The notes beneath the pieces are model-generated. The model saw only the letters and a list, made by a program, of their open reading frames with translations. It did no database searches and was not told the origin of the DNA. From Bacteroidales bacterium (GTDB lineage Bacteria > Bacteroidota > Bacteroidia > Bacteroidales > UBA10428), in NCBI GenBank assembly GCA_016926235.1, contig JAFGOZ010000207.1, positions 1 through 47,891 on the forward strand: a stretch of 47,891 nucleotides of DNA, in the 5' to 3' direction. The position numbers and the translations under genes were made by a program. Positions 34,426 to 42,976 of the stretch are shown here, in pieces (the stretch's first letter is position 1; every line of letters starts with the position of its first letter).

Positions 34426-35118
34426 TTATGATTTAAAGAAATCCTCCAGTATAGTATTCAGGTATTTCCTGTTGTCTTCTATCCTGTGAAGGTTATTTAT
34501 TATAAATTCAGAATCCTGAACATATTTGCTGCCATCAAAATCTTCGGGCCAGGCTTGTATCATTTCTTTAATGGTTTTTGCATCAAATTCCATGTGGAAC
34601 TGCAGCGCAAGTGCAATATCTTTATACATAAAAGCCTGGTTAGGTGTGACTTCAGAACTGGCATACCGGGTACAACCTGCCGGAAGATCAAATGTGTCTC
34701 CATGCCAGTGGAAGGTACAGAAACGGCCGGGAAGGTTGGCAAAAGGCGATTTTTCATTATTGACTTTCAATAACCAAACATTAAACCAGCCAATTTCGGA
34801 ATATGTATTTTTGTAAATCTTCGATCCTAATGCGGCCGCAATAAGCTGGGAGCCAAGACATACCCCCAACACTTTTTTATTACTATCTATACACTTCTTT
34901 ATAAATTGTTTCTCTGCTTTCAGCCATGGATATCTTTCTTCATCATTTACACTCATTGCACCTCCCATAATGATCAGCGCATCAAAATCATTTATATCTG
35001 GAAGGGAAGGGTCTTTATAAAATCTGGTAAAAGATTTTGAATGCCCACTATCATTTACCCAATCAAGTATTAATGCAGGTTCTTCGACAGGAACATGAAT
35101 AAAAAAATGAATTCTCAT
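34426..35118 (-). CDS. Class I glutamine amidotransferase-like protein
   Basis: The 230-residue protein has an intact class I (triad) amidotransferase site: nucleophile C87 in GVCLGSQ, and H175/E177 in FHMEF. Oxyanion-hole region MGGAMSV (51-57) is also present. It resembles stand-alone GMP-synthase-like glutaminase domains, which often act on small molecules or as gamma-glutamyl hydrolases. It is co-transcribed inside an efflux operon, 1 nt before the first ATPase and 8 nt after HlyD. Substrate unknown; modifying or degrading the exported compound, or its glutamyl conjugate, is only an inference. Confidence 0.85.
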   Translation of the reverse strand: MRIHFFIHVPVEEPALILDWVNDSGHSKSFTRFYKDPSLPDINDFDALIIMGGAMSVNDEERYPWLKAEKQFIKKCIDSNKKVLGVCLGSQLIAAALGSKIYKNTYSEIGWFNVWLLKVNNEKSPFANLPGRFCTFHWHGDTFDLPAGCTRYASSEVTPNQAFMYKDIALALQFHMEFDAKTIKEMIQAWPEDFDGSKYVQDSEFIINNLHRIEDNRKYLNTILEDFFKS

Positions 35119-35126
35119 AATTAGTA

Positions 35127-36020
35127 TTATTTAAACTTTACTTCACCAGGCATACCGATCTTAAGTGCCCCGTCATTCTTAACGCGAACAAGAACTGCAT
35201 ATACCATATTTACTCTTTCTTCTTTTGTTTGAATGATCTTTGGGGTAAATTCTGCGTGATCAGAAATCCAGCGAATAATACCGGATGTATTATGGTTACT
35301 TTTTTCATCCTTATCATACATAACAATCACGCTATCACCTATTGCAATATTATCAAGCTGTGATCCACTTATGTATACCCTTAAATCCAGTTCATCAAGG
35401 TTAGCTATTTTATAGAGAGCTTTTCCGGGAACTGCAAGTTCATGGGCCTCTATATATTTTTCCAGCACAATACCTTCCAATGGATTTTTTATCGTGCATC
35501 TGGAAAGTTGATCTTTTGCCAGCTCAATTTGACTGTCCAGGGCATCTACTTCATTAAATAGTGTATTATTTTGTGTCTTTACGGACTGAATTTTTGAATC
35601 AATGATACGCAATTGTCCGTCTATATCGTCCATTTGCTTTTGTGTTGCCGCTCCATCCTGTAAAAGTTTTTGTAATCTGTTTTGTTCAATTTTTAAATTT
35701 GATTTCATTTCTTCCTGGACATTTATTTCTGAAAGAATATTCCCGGATTTTGATTCCAGAGCTTTTCGTTGAGCCAGAAGTTGCTTGTATTTTAGGTAGT
35801 ATGTAACGGTATCAACCACTCCAACTATTTGGTTTGAAGTTAGTTGCATTCCCTTTTCAAGGGTTAAGTGTAATATTTCACCTTGAACTTGTGATGAAAC
35901 TATGGTTTCGATGGCTTCAAAGTTTCCATATGCGTCAGCATGATTATTTCTTTTCTGGCAGGATATGGTTGCCAAGAAAATTATGGCCAACATAATTATG
36001 TTCATTTTACTAGCTTTCAT
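35127..36020 (-). CDS. HlyD-family periplasmic adaptor, probable lipoprotein
   Basis: The 297-residue protein starts with a hydrophobic signal ending ATISC (Cys21; weak lipobox). It has a biotinyl-lipoyl-like half domain (about 32-70), a long alpha-helical hairpin (about 75-175) and a beta-barrel domain (about 180-297). This is the HlyD/YbhG/YhiI adaptor layout, linking an inner-membrane ABC exporter to TolC. It overlaps the TolC-like gene by ATGA (4 bp) and precedes the amidotransferase gene by 8 nt. Confidence 0.9.
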   Translation of the reverse strand: MKASKMNIIMLAIIFLATISCQKRNNHADAYGNFEAIETIVSSQVQGEILHLTLEKGMQLTSNQIVGVVDTVTYYLKYKQLLAQRKALESKSGNILSEINVQEEMKSNLKIEQNRLQKLLQDGAATQKQMDDIDGQLRIIDSKIQSVKTQNNTLFNEVDALDSQIELAKDQLSRCTIKNPLEGIVLEKYIEAHELAVPGKALYKIANLDELDLRVYISGSQLDNIAIGDSVIVMYDKDEKSNHNTSGIIRWISDHAEFTPKIIQTKEERVNMVYAVLVRVKNDGALKIGMPGEVKFK

Positions 36021-37303
36021 AGCTCTCCTTTTAATAGTAAATAGTTCGCTTTTGTTTGTTCCAGTTGTATTATATGTCGTGCATATTCAATGCGTGCAGA
36101 TAATTCTGTATTTAATTTATGCAGATAGTCCGTAGTTGTGATGGTACCGTTATCCATCTGAGATTTTGCCACATTACTAATGTTTTCACGAAGCCGGATT
36201 ATTTCTTTATCCTGTTTGGCAGCTTCAACCAAAGATTCCATAAATGCTGCCTGCTGTTCCAGCGTAATATTTAATTGTGTGTTAAATGCGTCTTCATTAC
36301 TTTGCAGTCGTAATTGGTTCAGTTCTATAATTTGTTTTTCCCTGTTCGTTGAGCCCCAATCCCAGATATTCCATTTCATTCCTACACCAACAATATAAAA
36401 TGGACTGAATTCATCGCTAAGCATATTAAATCCGGGTCTTCCATATCCAGTTTGGCCAAAGGCATACACTCTGGGTCGTCTTTTTGATCCTAACATGTCT
36501 TTGGAAACATCAAGTTGCTGTACCTGAAGTTGAAAAAGAAGGTTTTCAGGTCTGTTAGGAGGTTCAATAGAGGGCAGGGGCATATTGGTTAACTCAAATT
36601 TAGCTGAATCGTCGATAGAAGTTTTCAAGAGCTTTGCCAAAGAGGCTTTTATTGCTGTATTTTGTGTTTGCAGATCAAAAATGCTTTGTTCAATTTTTAG
36701 CATTTCTGCTTTTAATTCATCATGGTCTGCTTGCAGTAATACTCCATTTTCAACTCCGGATATAACAGTTTTTTCCCTTTGCAGGAGTTCGTTCAAATGG
36801 TTTTGAATTAGGTTTAAGCTCTCTTGCAGAAGCAATGCGTTAAAGTAAAGAGTATTAACCTGGCCTTTTAATTTATTCAATTCTACTGCTAATTGTTGCA
36901 AGTATACATTCTCATTTGCCTGTTCAAGTGAGACTTGTTTTTTTGACAATCCTCCATCATAAATATTCTGTTGAATGTCAATTGCAAGCTTATATTGGTC
37001 GAGTGGGGCGGTAGGCATATCAATAGGATATGGCAAATTATCAAGTAAAATATCAGGTAATTGTACTTCTGTTACCTCATTTTGATATGTTGCCTGGCCA
37101 CTTAGGTTTAATTGCGGGTTCCATGCCGATTTGTAATTATGCTGTTGCAATGAGGAAGACTGTATAATGATATCTTTTTGTGAAAACAAAGGATAATTTT
37201 TTTCCAGCAGATCATAGCATGATTGCAAATCAATTGTATCAGCAGGTTGAGAAAGCAACAATGTTAGAGGTATTTGAAACAGAATGATAAAAAATGTTCT
37301 CAT
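36017..37303 (-). CDS. TolC family outer-membrane efflux protein
   Basis: The 428-residue protein has a signal peptide (about 1-19) and the repeated TolC architecture: two long coiled-coil helical hairpins (about 110-215 and 320-425) and beta-strand pairs between them. It forms trimeric channels that span the outer membrane and the periplasm. It lies 4 nt after tetR and overlaps hlyD by 4 bp, so it is co-translated with the adaptor. Length is typical (about 420-480). Confidence 0.9.
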   Translation of the reverse strand: MRTFFIILFQIPLTLLLSQPADTIDLQSCYDLLEKNYPLFSQKDIIIQSSSLQQHNYKSAWNPQLNLSGQATYQNEVTEVQLPDILLDNLPYPIDMPTAPLDQYKLAIDIQQNIYDGGLSKKQVSLEQANENVYLQQLAVELNKLKGQVNTLYFNALLLQESLNLIQNHLNELLQREKTVISGVENGVLLQADHDELKAEMLKIEQSIFDLQTQNTAIKASLAKLLKTSIDDSAKFELTNMPLPSIEPPNRPENLLFQLQVQQLDVSKDMLGSKRRPRVYAFGQTGYGRPGFNMLSDEFSPFYIVGVGMKWNIWDWGSTNREKQIIELNQLRLQSNEDAFNTQLNITLEQQAAFMESLVEAAKQDKEIIRLRENISNVAKSQMDNGTITTTDYLHKLNTELSARIEYARHIIQLEQTKANYLLLKGEL

Positions 37304-37307
37304 TTCT

Positions 37308-37931
37308 TTATTTCTTTAATGCTCTGATTATAAACTCAGCTACATGTTCTTTTCGCTCTTCCAGGAACTGGTTATAAAGTTTGGTATTATCTTCAAAGAA
37401 TAATCCTTTCATAATGGGTTTGGCAACATAGGGAAAAATACATAATCCAATCAGGTTTATAATTAAATGCTCGATCTTTATAGGTTTGATAGTCCCTTTT
37501 TTCACTTCTTCATCAATTTGATGTTCTAATGCACCAAAGAATTTATACCGGTTTTCCCCAATTGCATCACGCATAGTATTTACGAGTCTGGCCGGATGAC
37601 GATTTAGTTCGTGCAATACAAATGATGGAATAAACGGCTTTTTTTTGAAAATATCTGTATATTTAGCTACAAACATTTCAATTTTCTCAAAAAGAGGCAT
37701 ATCTGATTCCCATATGGCTGACATTTTAGGGACAAAACTTGAAATAGCCTTTTTGAAAATCATTTCAAATAGTTTATCCTTGCTTCTGTAATAGTAATGT
37801 AATAGTGATTTGTTAATACCGGCTTCATCGGCTATCTCTTGCATACGTGCACCATCCATTCCCTTTTTATAGAATACAATTTCTGCAGCATCCAATATTT
37901 TTTTTTCAGTATCCTCTTTTTTATCGACCAT
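37308..37931 (-). CDS. TetR/AcrR family repressor of the ABC export operon
   Basis: The 207-residue protein has the TetR helix-turn-helix at its N-terminus (about 10-55; MQEIADEAGINKSLLHYYYRSKDKLF region) and a helical ligand domain. It is the first gene of the export operon, 4 nt before tolC. A near-perfect 18-bp palindrome around ACCAATTGGT lies on its promoter, overlapping the -7 box, so it very likely represses the whole operon, including itself. The ligand is presumably a compound exported by the system. Confidence 0.92.
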   Translation of the reverse strand: MVDKKEDTEKKILDAAEIVFYKKGMDGARMQEIADEAGINKSLLHYYYRSKDKLFEMIFKKAISSFVPKMSAIWESDMPLFEKIEMFVAKYTDIFKKKPFIPSFVLHELNRHPARLVNTMRDAIGENRYKFFGALEHQIDEEVKKGTIKPIKIEHLIINLIGLCIFPYVAKPIMKGLFFEDNTKLYNQFLEERKEHVAEFIIRALKK

Positions 37932-37948
37932 ATAGTTTAAATAAATAG

Positions 37949-37966
37949 TTTAACCAATTGGTCAAA
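37949..37966 (-). promoter_or_regulatory. Operator palindrome of the ABC export operon TetR
   Basis: TTTAACCAATTGGTCAAA has a perfect 10-bp core palindrome (37953-37962) and symmetric TTT/AAA flanks with one mismatched pair. It overlaps the 3' end of the -7 box (37963-37970) of the minus-strand promoter, which would let bound repressor block transcription. Confidence 0.75.
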
Positions 37967-37994
37967 TTTATACAAAAAAAAATTGCCATGCAAA
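37963..37994 (-). promoter_or_regulatory. Promoter of the TetR/ABC export operon
   Basis: On the minus strand TTTG (37994-37991) is followed, after exactly 20 nt, by TAAATTTG (37970-37963). This is a textbook Bacteroidota primary-sigma promoter (TTG, 19-21 nt, TAnnTTTG). It lies 31 nt before the tetR ATG and overlaps the operator palindrome. Confidence 0.75.
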
Positions 37995-38003
37995 TATTAT
38001 GGC

Positions 38004-38035
38004 AAAAAAAAAGCAGGTCAAAAAATGATCCTGCT
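38004..38035 (-). terminator. Terminator of the small lipoprotein gene
   Basis: On the minus strand a stem of about 9 bp with one bulge (38035-38026 with 38020-38012; AGCAGG/CCTGCT core) is followed by a run of eight or nine T. It ends transcription of the small lipoprotein gene before it can read into the tetR promoter. A second hairpin, GCCAT/ATGGC (37985-38003), adjoins it. Confidence 0.85.
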
Positions 38036-38055
38036 CCTTTTTGTTTTTTCATGGA

Positions 38056-38283
38056 TTACTGAGCTGGTGCTTCTTCAACAGCTTCTTCTATTTCAGCTGC
38101 TGCAGAATCAACTGCTGTATCCATTTCGTCAAGAGCATCTTCCATTTCTTGAGCCGCTTCTTCCATTGCTTGTTCTAACTGACTGGCAACGTCTTCCAAT
38201 TGAGAAGTTTTACTTTTGCAAGCGCCTAAAGCAATGAAACTTACTAATGCGAATGCTACAAATAATAAGTTTAATTTTTTCAT
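38056..38283 (-). CDS. Small acidic lipoprotein with coiled-coil tail
   Basis: The 75-residue protein has a perfect lipobox (LGAC, Cys22) after a short signal peptide. The mature part is 53 residues, very rich in Glu and Ala (for example EEAAQEMEDALDEMDTAVDS), and should form a single amphipathic helix or coiled coil. It has its own promoter-like element and a strong terminator, so it is an independent gene. It recalls small helical lipoproteins such as Lpp in size and layout, but I see no sequence relationship. Function unknown. Confidence 0.8.
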   Translation of the reverse strand: MKKLNLLFVAFALVSFIALGACKSKTSQLEDVASQLEQAMEEAAQEMEDALDEMDTAVDSAAAEIEEAVEEAPAQ

Positions 38284-38325
38284 GCTATCAAATTTTTATG
38301 GTTTATTATAATTTAGGATTTGAAA

Positions 38326-38355
38326 CAAAAATAATAAATAATTTTACAAAACAAA
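38326..38355 (-). promoter_or_regulatory. Possible promoter of the small lipoprotein gene
   Basis: On the minus strand TTTG (38355-38352) is followed after 18 nt by TATTTTTG (38333-38326), which lies 42 nt before the ATG at 38283. Spacing is 1 nt shorter than the usual 19-21. Confidence 0.5.
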
Positions 38356-38497
38356 TTAATTTCAGAGAAAAAAATAATTTAATTTATTTGCCAGTCAATA
38401 TTTTTATGAGATTAATCTATTTTTTTTTCGAAATTTTCAAGCTTGTAATGCAGCATTTTAAATTATACATAGTCTTTTTAAATGTAAGGATTATCAA

Positions 38498-39082
38498 TTG
38501 ATGACAGAACAAAAATATAGAGACATTCATTCCGGACTCATTGAAAAATGCCGGAATGGAGATCGACGATCACAATTTGAGATTTATAAATTATATTTTA
38601 AAGCGATGTATAACACGTGCTTAAGAATTGTGAAAAACAGGAATGATGCAGAAGATATTGTCCAGGAAGGATTTATATCGGCTTATACAAATCTGGAATC
38701 ATTTACGGGTAAAGTTTCATTTGGAGCCTGGCTAAAAAAAATTGTCATCAATAGGTCCATTGATTATCTAAAAAAGAACAGGTTGAATTTTATTCCGATT
38801 GATGATATTTCTCTTTCCAATAATGAAGATGTGGAAACGGACTACTTTGTTTATGATATAAAAGAAATAAAAGATGCCGTTGGTCAATTGGCTGAAGGAT
38901 ACAGGCTGGTTACTACTTTATATTTATTTGAAGGATATGATCATGATGAAATAGGTGAAATACTTGGTATTAGCAGTTCAGCCTCCAGAAGTCAATTGAC
39001 ACGGGCAAAAAAGAAAGTGATTGAAATTTTAGAAAACTTAAAAGATTATGGAAAACCTGCAAAAATACATCAGAGAGAATAA
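38498..39082 (+). CDS. ECF-type RNA polymerase sigma factor
   Basis: The 194-residue protein has sigma region 2 (about 25-95; the NRNDAEDIVQEGFISAY and GAWLKKIVINRSIDYL segments) and region 4 (about 128-180; GYDHDEIGEILGISSSASRS helix-turn-helix). The start is one of two adjacent ATGs (38498 or 38501). The next gene overlaps by 35 bp and encodes a small one-TM protein, the usual position of an anti-sigma factor. Downstream lies a likely surface protein, a probable target or cofactor. Confidence 0.93.
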   Translation: MMTEQKYRDIHSGLIEKCRNGDRRSQFEIYKLYFKAMYNTCLRIVKNRNDAEDIVQEGFISAYTNLESFTGKVSFGAWLKKIVINRSIDYLKKNRLNFIPIDDISLSNNEDVETDYFVYDIKEIKDAVGQLAEGYRLVTTLYLFEGYDHDEIGEILGISSSASRSQLTRAKKKVIEILENLKDYGKPAKIHQRE

Positions 39083-39572
39083 GAACCTTGTTGATACAGA
39101 AATGCCGGGTTTTGGCCATTTCAACAGGTTCAGTAAAAAACTGGATGCACTTCATGCAAAGCGGAAGGTATTTTACCTGTCCCATATCCTGCGGGCTGCT
39201 GTTGCCATAATTTTTATTATATCGGTTTCTGTTCTCCTGTATAATAAAGTATATGCGAATTCATACACCCTTGGAGATTTATCCCAGGAGATGAATGAGA
39301 CACAGATTTATTTTGAAACACAACTCTCACACAGGTATAAAAAAATTGACAAATTGATTGATAATGAGGTGATATCACCAAATGAAATATTTACAGATTT
39401 AGATGAAATGGATGATTATTACAAAGGTCTGCAAAAAGACATGGCTGAGAATCCTAATGATGAACGGATTGTGAATGCAATGATTGTCTATTATCAACAA
39501 AAAATTGAATTACTGGACAGGATATTGAATATGACAATGCAATATGATGAAAATTTGAATAATACTATTTAA
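39048..39572 (+). CDS. Probable anti-sigma factor-like one-TM protein
   Basis: This 174-residue protein starts inside the sigma gene (35-bp overlap), the classic arrangement of a sigma/anti-sigma pair. About 45 N-terminal residues precede a TM segment (about 46-66); the 105-residue extracytoplasmic part is charged and helical. It lacks the Cys-rich ZAS motif of many anti-sigma factors and shows no known domain, so the role rests on gene order and topology. Confidence 0.7.
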   Translation: MENLQKYIRENKNLVDTEMPGFGHFNRFSKKLDALHAKRKVFYLSHILRAAVAIIFIISVSVLLYNKVYANSYTLGDLSQEMNETQIYFETQLSHRYKKIDKLIDNEVISPNEIFTDLDEMDDYYKGLQKDMAENPNDERIVNAMIVYYQQKIELLDRILNMTMQYDENLNNTI

Positions 39573-39583
39573 AAAATAAACAG

Positions 39584-40657
39584 ATGAAAACAATAAGGAT
39601 ATTTACAATGGCGGTTTGTGTTTTACTTTATAATGTAAACCTTTTGTATGCCGGTGGAGACGAAGTAAAGAAGACAATTAATAAAGAATATGCATACAAC
39701 GATAATACCCACCTTATAATTAAAAACAAATTTGGTAAAGTGGATGTGAAAGATTGGGATCAAAATTTAGTTACAATTGAAGTGATTATTACTGTTGATC
39801 ACCCAAACAGGGAAAAAGCGGAACAAATACTTAAATGTATAAATGTTGAATTTGAAGAGAGAGGTAATATCATTCAGGCAACAACTAAATTTGATGATAA
39901 AGTAGATAACATTTTTCATAAAAATGAAGAACGCAATATGACAATTGATTATAATGTATATGTGCCAAGAAATATTCAACTGGATGTATCGAATAAATAC
40001 GGAGACATTTATTTAAGTCAATTGAGTGGCCTTTTAAGTATTGATATTGCTTACGGTAATCTTAAGGCAGATAAACTTTTAAGGGAAGATAATGATCCTA
40101 TGAGTAATATTGGAGTAGCATATGGTTCTGCCAATATTGGTGAAAGCAAATGGCTAAAACTAAATATTAAGTATTCAAAACTGCAAATGGATGAAACAGA
40201 AGCGGTGGTTTTATTAACCAGATATTCCGGTATCAAAATGGGTAAAGCCAGTTCGGTTGTCACTGATAGTAAGTATGATAGTTACGAGCTAGGAGATATT
40301 TCAAATATTGCTTGTGATGCATCGTATTCCAATTTTAAGATATCATCGGTCAAGAAAAAAATGATATTGGAAAGCCAGTATTCAGATATTAAAATTGGTT
40401 ATATGCCAAAAGATTTTAAAGTAGTAAATATTGACAGCAGATATGGAAAAGTAAATATTGGAATTGATAATGCCGCGAGTTATAAAATAAGTGGTGAAGC
40501 CCACTATGGAAAAATAAGTTATCCTGAGAACGGTAAAGTAAGTTGTGTTGACCAATCGAATACTTTTACAGTATTAGGTTATGTTGGTAATAACCAGGAT
40601 GCTGAAGCAGTTGTTAAAATAAATACAAGCTACTGTTCGGTTAAATTAACAGAATAG
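39584..40657 (+). CDS. Exported beta-helix-like surface protein of the ECF operon
   Basis: The 357-residue protein has a signal peptide (about 1-23). The rest consists of repeated beta-strand turns with recurring Tyr-Gly/Ser-aspartate patterns (for example KYGDIYLSQLSG, AYGNLKADKLL, AYGSANIGE, RYGKVNIG), as in DUF4097/adhesin-like proteins of Bacteroidota. It starts 11 nt after the putative anti-sigma gene, so it is the third gene of the sigma operon. An immediate strong terminator follows 75 nt downstream. Role: perhaps envelope-stress output or sensor; not proven. Confidence 0.75.
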   Translation: MKTIRIFTMAVCVLLYNVNLLYAGGDEVKKTINKEYAYNDNTHLIIKNKFGKVDVKDWDQNLVTIEVIITVDHPNREKAEQILKCINVEFEERGNIIQATTKFDDKVDNIFHKNEERNMTIDYNVYVPRNIQLDVSNKYGDIYLSQLSGLLSIDIAYGNLKADKLLREDNDPMSNIGVAYGSANIGESKWLKLNIKYSKLQMDETEAVVLLTRYSGIKMGKASSVVTDSKYDSYELGDISNIACDASYSNFKISSVKKKMILESQYSDIKIGYMPKDFKVVNIDSRYGKVNIGIDNAASYKISGEAHYGKISYPENGKVSCVDQSNTFTVLGYVGNNQDAEAVVKINTSYCSVKLTE

Positions 40658-40732
40658 AATTTTACAGGTCGCGATTTTTGTTTTGAGGGTTACAAATTTG
40701 CTTTTTAATACATATCAGAATATCAAAATATT

Positions 40733-40764
40733 AGACATATCTACACTAATAGATATGTCTTTTT
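40733..40764 (+). terminator. Rho-independent terminator of the ECF sigma operon
   Basis: A perfect 10-bp stem (AGACATATCT at 40733-40742, AGATATGTCT at 40751-40760) with an 8-nt loop is followed by TTTT. It separates the sigma operon from the histidine kinase gene. Confidence 0.85.
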
Positions 40765-40886
40765 AACAATTATTTCCTTTCGTCAATAGAAATGTTATTT
40801 TGTAACTTCAAATAGAAAGTTGGTCAAAAACTTTCTTTTTTCTCCATTATTTTATTTTTATTTGTACCCGAATCATCACTATCACC

Positions 40887-42944
40887 ATGAAGGCAGATAT
40901 CATAGCGCGTTATATTGAGGATTACAGGGTTAAGAAGCTCAATGATCCATGGATTGCAAACAGGATTTCAAATATTCCTGAATCTCAACAAGAAAAGCAA
41001 TACAGTGAAATTTTAAACTCATTCAAAGATGCTGTTCTCATTCTAAATGATTTTTTCCTGGTTGACTGTAACGAGGAAGCACTTAAAATTTTTGGATGCG
41101 AAAAGAGAGAAGATTTCCTAAATACAAATATCTTTGATTATACACATTTCCTAAAATCGCAGTACTTCATTACAAATATAAAAGCCTTACGCAAAATTAA
41201 TTCTGCCATAAAAGGTAATCCGCAATATTTTGAATGGAAACTTGCTAAAGCAAACGGGCAAATAATTAATGCTGAAATAAGCATTACCCCGCTCAAATTC
41301 TCCAGGGATAAGTTATTGCTCTGTGTGGTGAGAGACATTAGTGAATTAAAACGTTCCAGGCTGGTGCAATCACTGATATATGACATATCAAATGCGGCAA
41401 ATACAACAAAAGATTTACCTTCACTTACTGAATATATACAGAAAAGATTAAATCAGATCATAGACACAAAGAATTTTTATGTTGCATTATTTGATAAACA
41501 GCATAACGAGATAGCACTTCCTTATTTTTCAGATGAAAATGACTCATTTACTACCATACCAACTAAGAAATCATTGACTTCATATGTTCTTAGCACAGGC
41601 CAGCCACTTTTAGCCAATGAGGAAAAGATTGAGCAAATGGTAAAAGCAGGTGAGATTGAGTATTTTGGTTCAAAAGCAAAAATATGGTTGGGTGTTCCCT
41701 TAAAAATCAATGAAGAGGTAGTTGGCATGCTTGGTGTGCAGAGTTATACCAGTAAGAATGCATATACCTGCCGGGATAAGGATGTTCTGGAATTTGTATC
41801 CAATCAAATATCACATTATATTGAACGTAAGCGTCATGAAGATGCTATACGAATAGAAAAAGCATACTTTGAACAATTGTTCAAATCATCTCCCGAAGCG
41901 GTTGTACTCACTGATATTGAGGGTAAAATTCTCAGGATCAATGAGGAATTTACTAAGCTTTTTGGTTATTCAACAGATGATTCTATTGGCAAAAACCTAG
42001 ATAATCTTGTGGTACCGGAAGAGTTCGCGGCAGAAGGAAAAGCATATACAGCAAGAACACACAAGGGAGAAAGAATTTTTTCAGAAACAATCCGGCTAAA
42101 GAAAGATGGCTCCAGGGTAAATGTTTCCATACTTACCACACCTGTATATACTGAAAATGGCCAGGTAGCCGTATATGGTATATACAGGGACATCACTTTG
42201 CAGAAGGAGACAGAGTCCAAACTTAGAGAAGCGAAAGAAAATGCCGAGGAGGCAGATAAACTAAAAACAACATTTCTGAAAAATCTTTCGCATGAAATAC
42301 GTACCCCAATGAATGCGATCATTGGATTCTCGAACCTGCTAACTGATCCTGACTTGTCAGTAGTTGAGAAGGATTCGTTCATTGATCATATCAATAGTAG
42401 TTGCAACAATCTTCTTTCGCTGATAAATGATATTATTGATATTTCAAAGATCGAATCGAGCCAGATAGAGATATATGAATCTTCATTTTATATCAACAAG
42501 TTCCTGTCCGAGATGTATATGCTTACAAATGATAAGCTGTCTCATAATAAAAAGTCCAATATTAATATCAATATGTCGCTTGATTCTTCAGATGACTTTG
42601 AGATTGTCAGCGATCAGGGGAAAATTCAGCGCATTTTGTTATTCCTTATTGATAATGCCATCAAATTCACGGAAAAAGGAAGCATTGAATTTGGCTACCG
42701 GAAAGTTGATAATGATCAGATGCTTTTCTTTGTAAAAGACACGGGTGTTGGAATTAAGCCGGAAAAACAAAGCCTTATATTTGACAGTTTCCGTAAACTG
42801 GGTTCTGAAGATAAAATATACAGGGGTACGGGCATAGGTCTTTATCTTTCTAAGTGTCTTGTAAGTACACTGGGTGGAGATATATGGGTCGAATCTACAC
42901 CGGGCAAGGGTTCTACTTTCTTTTTTACTGTGGCCTGCTGTTAA
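40887..42944 (+). CDS. Soluble PAS-GAF-PAS histidine kinase
   Basis: The 685-residue protein has no membrane segment. Domains: PAS (about 38-155), GAF (about 165-315), a second PAS (about 325-440), a dimerisation/phospho-acceptor domain with H469 in FLKNLSHEIRTPMN, and a C-terminal HATPase domain with N-box DNAIKF, G1 box DTGVGI and G2 box GTGIGLYLS. It senses a cytoplasmic signal. No receiver domain or adjacent response regulator gene is present, so it is an orphan kinase. The orphan CheY 25 kb away, or a regulator outside the window, could be its partner. Confidence 0.93.
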   Translation: MKADIIARYIEDYRVKKLNDPWIANRISNIPESQQEKQYSEILNSFKDAVLILNDFFLVDCNEEALKIFGCEKREDFLNTNIFDYTHFLKSQYFITNIKALRKINSAIKGNPQYFEWKLAKANGQIINAEISITPLKFSRDKLLLCVVRDISELKRSRLVQSLIYDISNAANTTKDLPSLTEYIQKRLNQIIDTKNFYVALFDKQHNEIALPYFSDENDSFTTIPTKKSLTSYVLSTGQPLLANEEKIEQMVKAGEIEYFGSKAKIWLGVPLKINEEVVGMLGVQSYTSKNAYTCRDKDVLEFVSNQISHYIERKRHEDAIRIEKAYFEQLFKSSPEAVVLTDIEGKILRINEEFTKLFGYSTDDSIGKNLDNLVVPEEFAAEGKAYTARTHKGERIFSETIRLKKDGSRVNVSILTTPVYTENGQVAVYGIYRDITLQKETESKLREAKENAEEADKLKTTFLKNLSHEIRTPMNAIIGFSNLLTDPDLSVVEKDSFIDHINSSCNNLLSLINDIIDISKIESSQIEIYESSFYINKFLSEMYMLTNDKLSHNKKSNININMSLDSSDDFEIVSDQGKIQRILLFLIDNAIKFTEKGSIEFGYRKVDNDQMLFFVKDTGVGIKPEKQSLIFDSFRKLGSEDKIYRGTGIGLYLSKCLVSTLGGDIWVESTPGKGSTFFFTVACC

Positions 42945-42976
42945 TCATTTTTTTTGTTAATCTATTTTAGGACATA

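Noticed and set aside
36180..36806. Plus-strand ORFs opposite the TolC-like gene.
   Set aside because: They are antisense shadows of long helical coiled coil; no domain or start context supports them.
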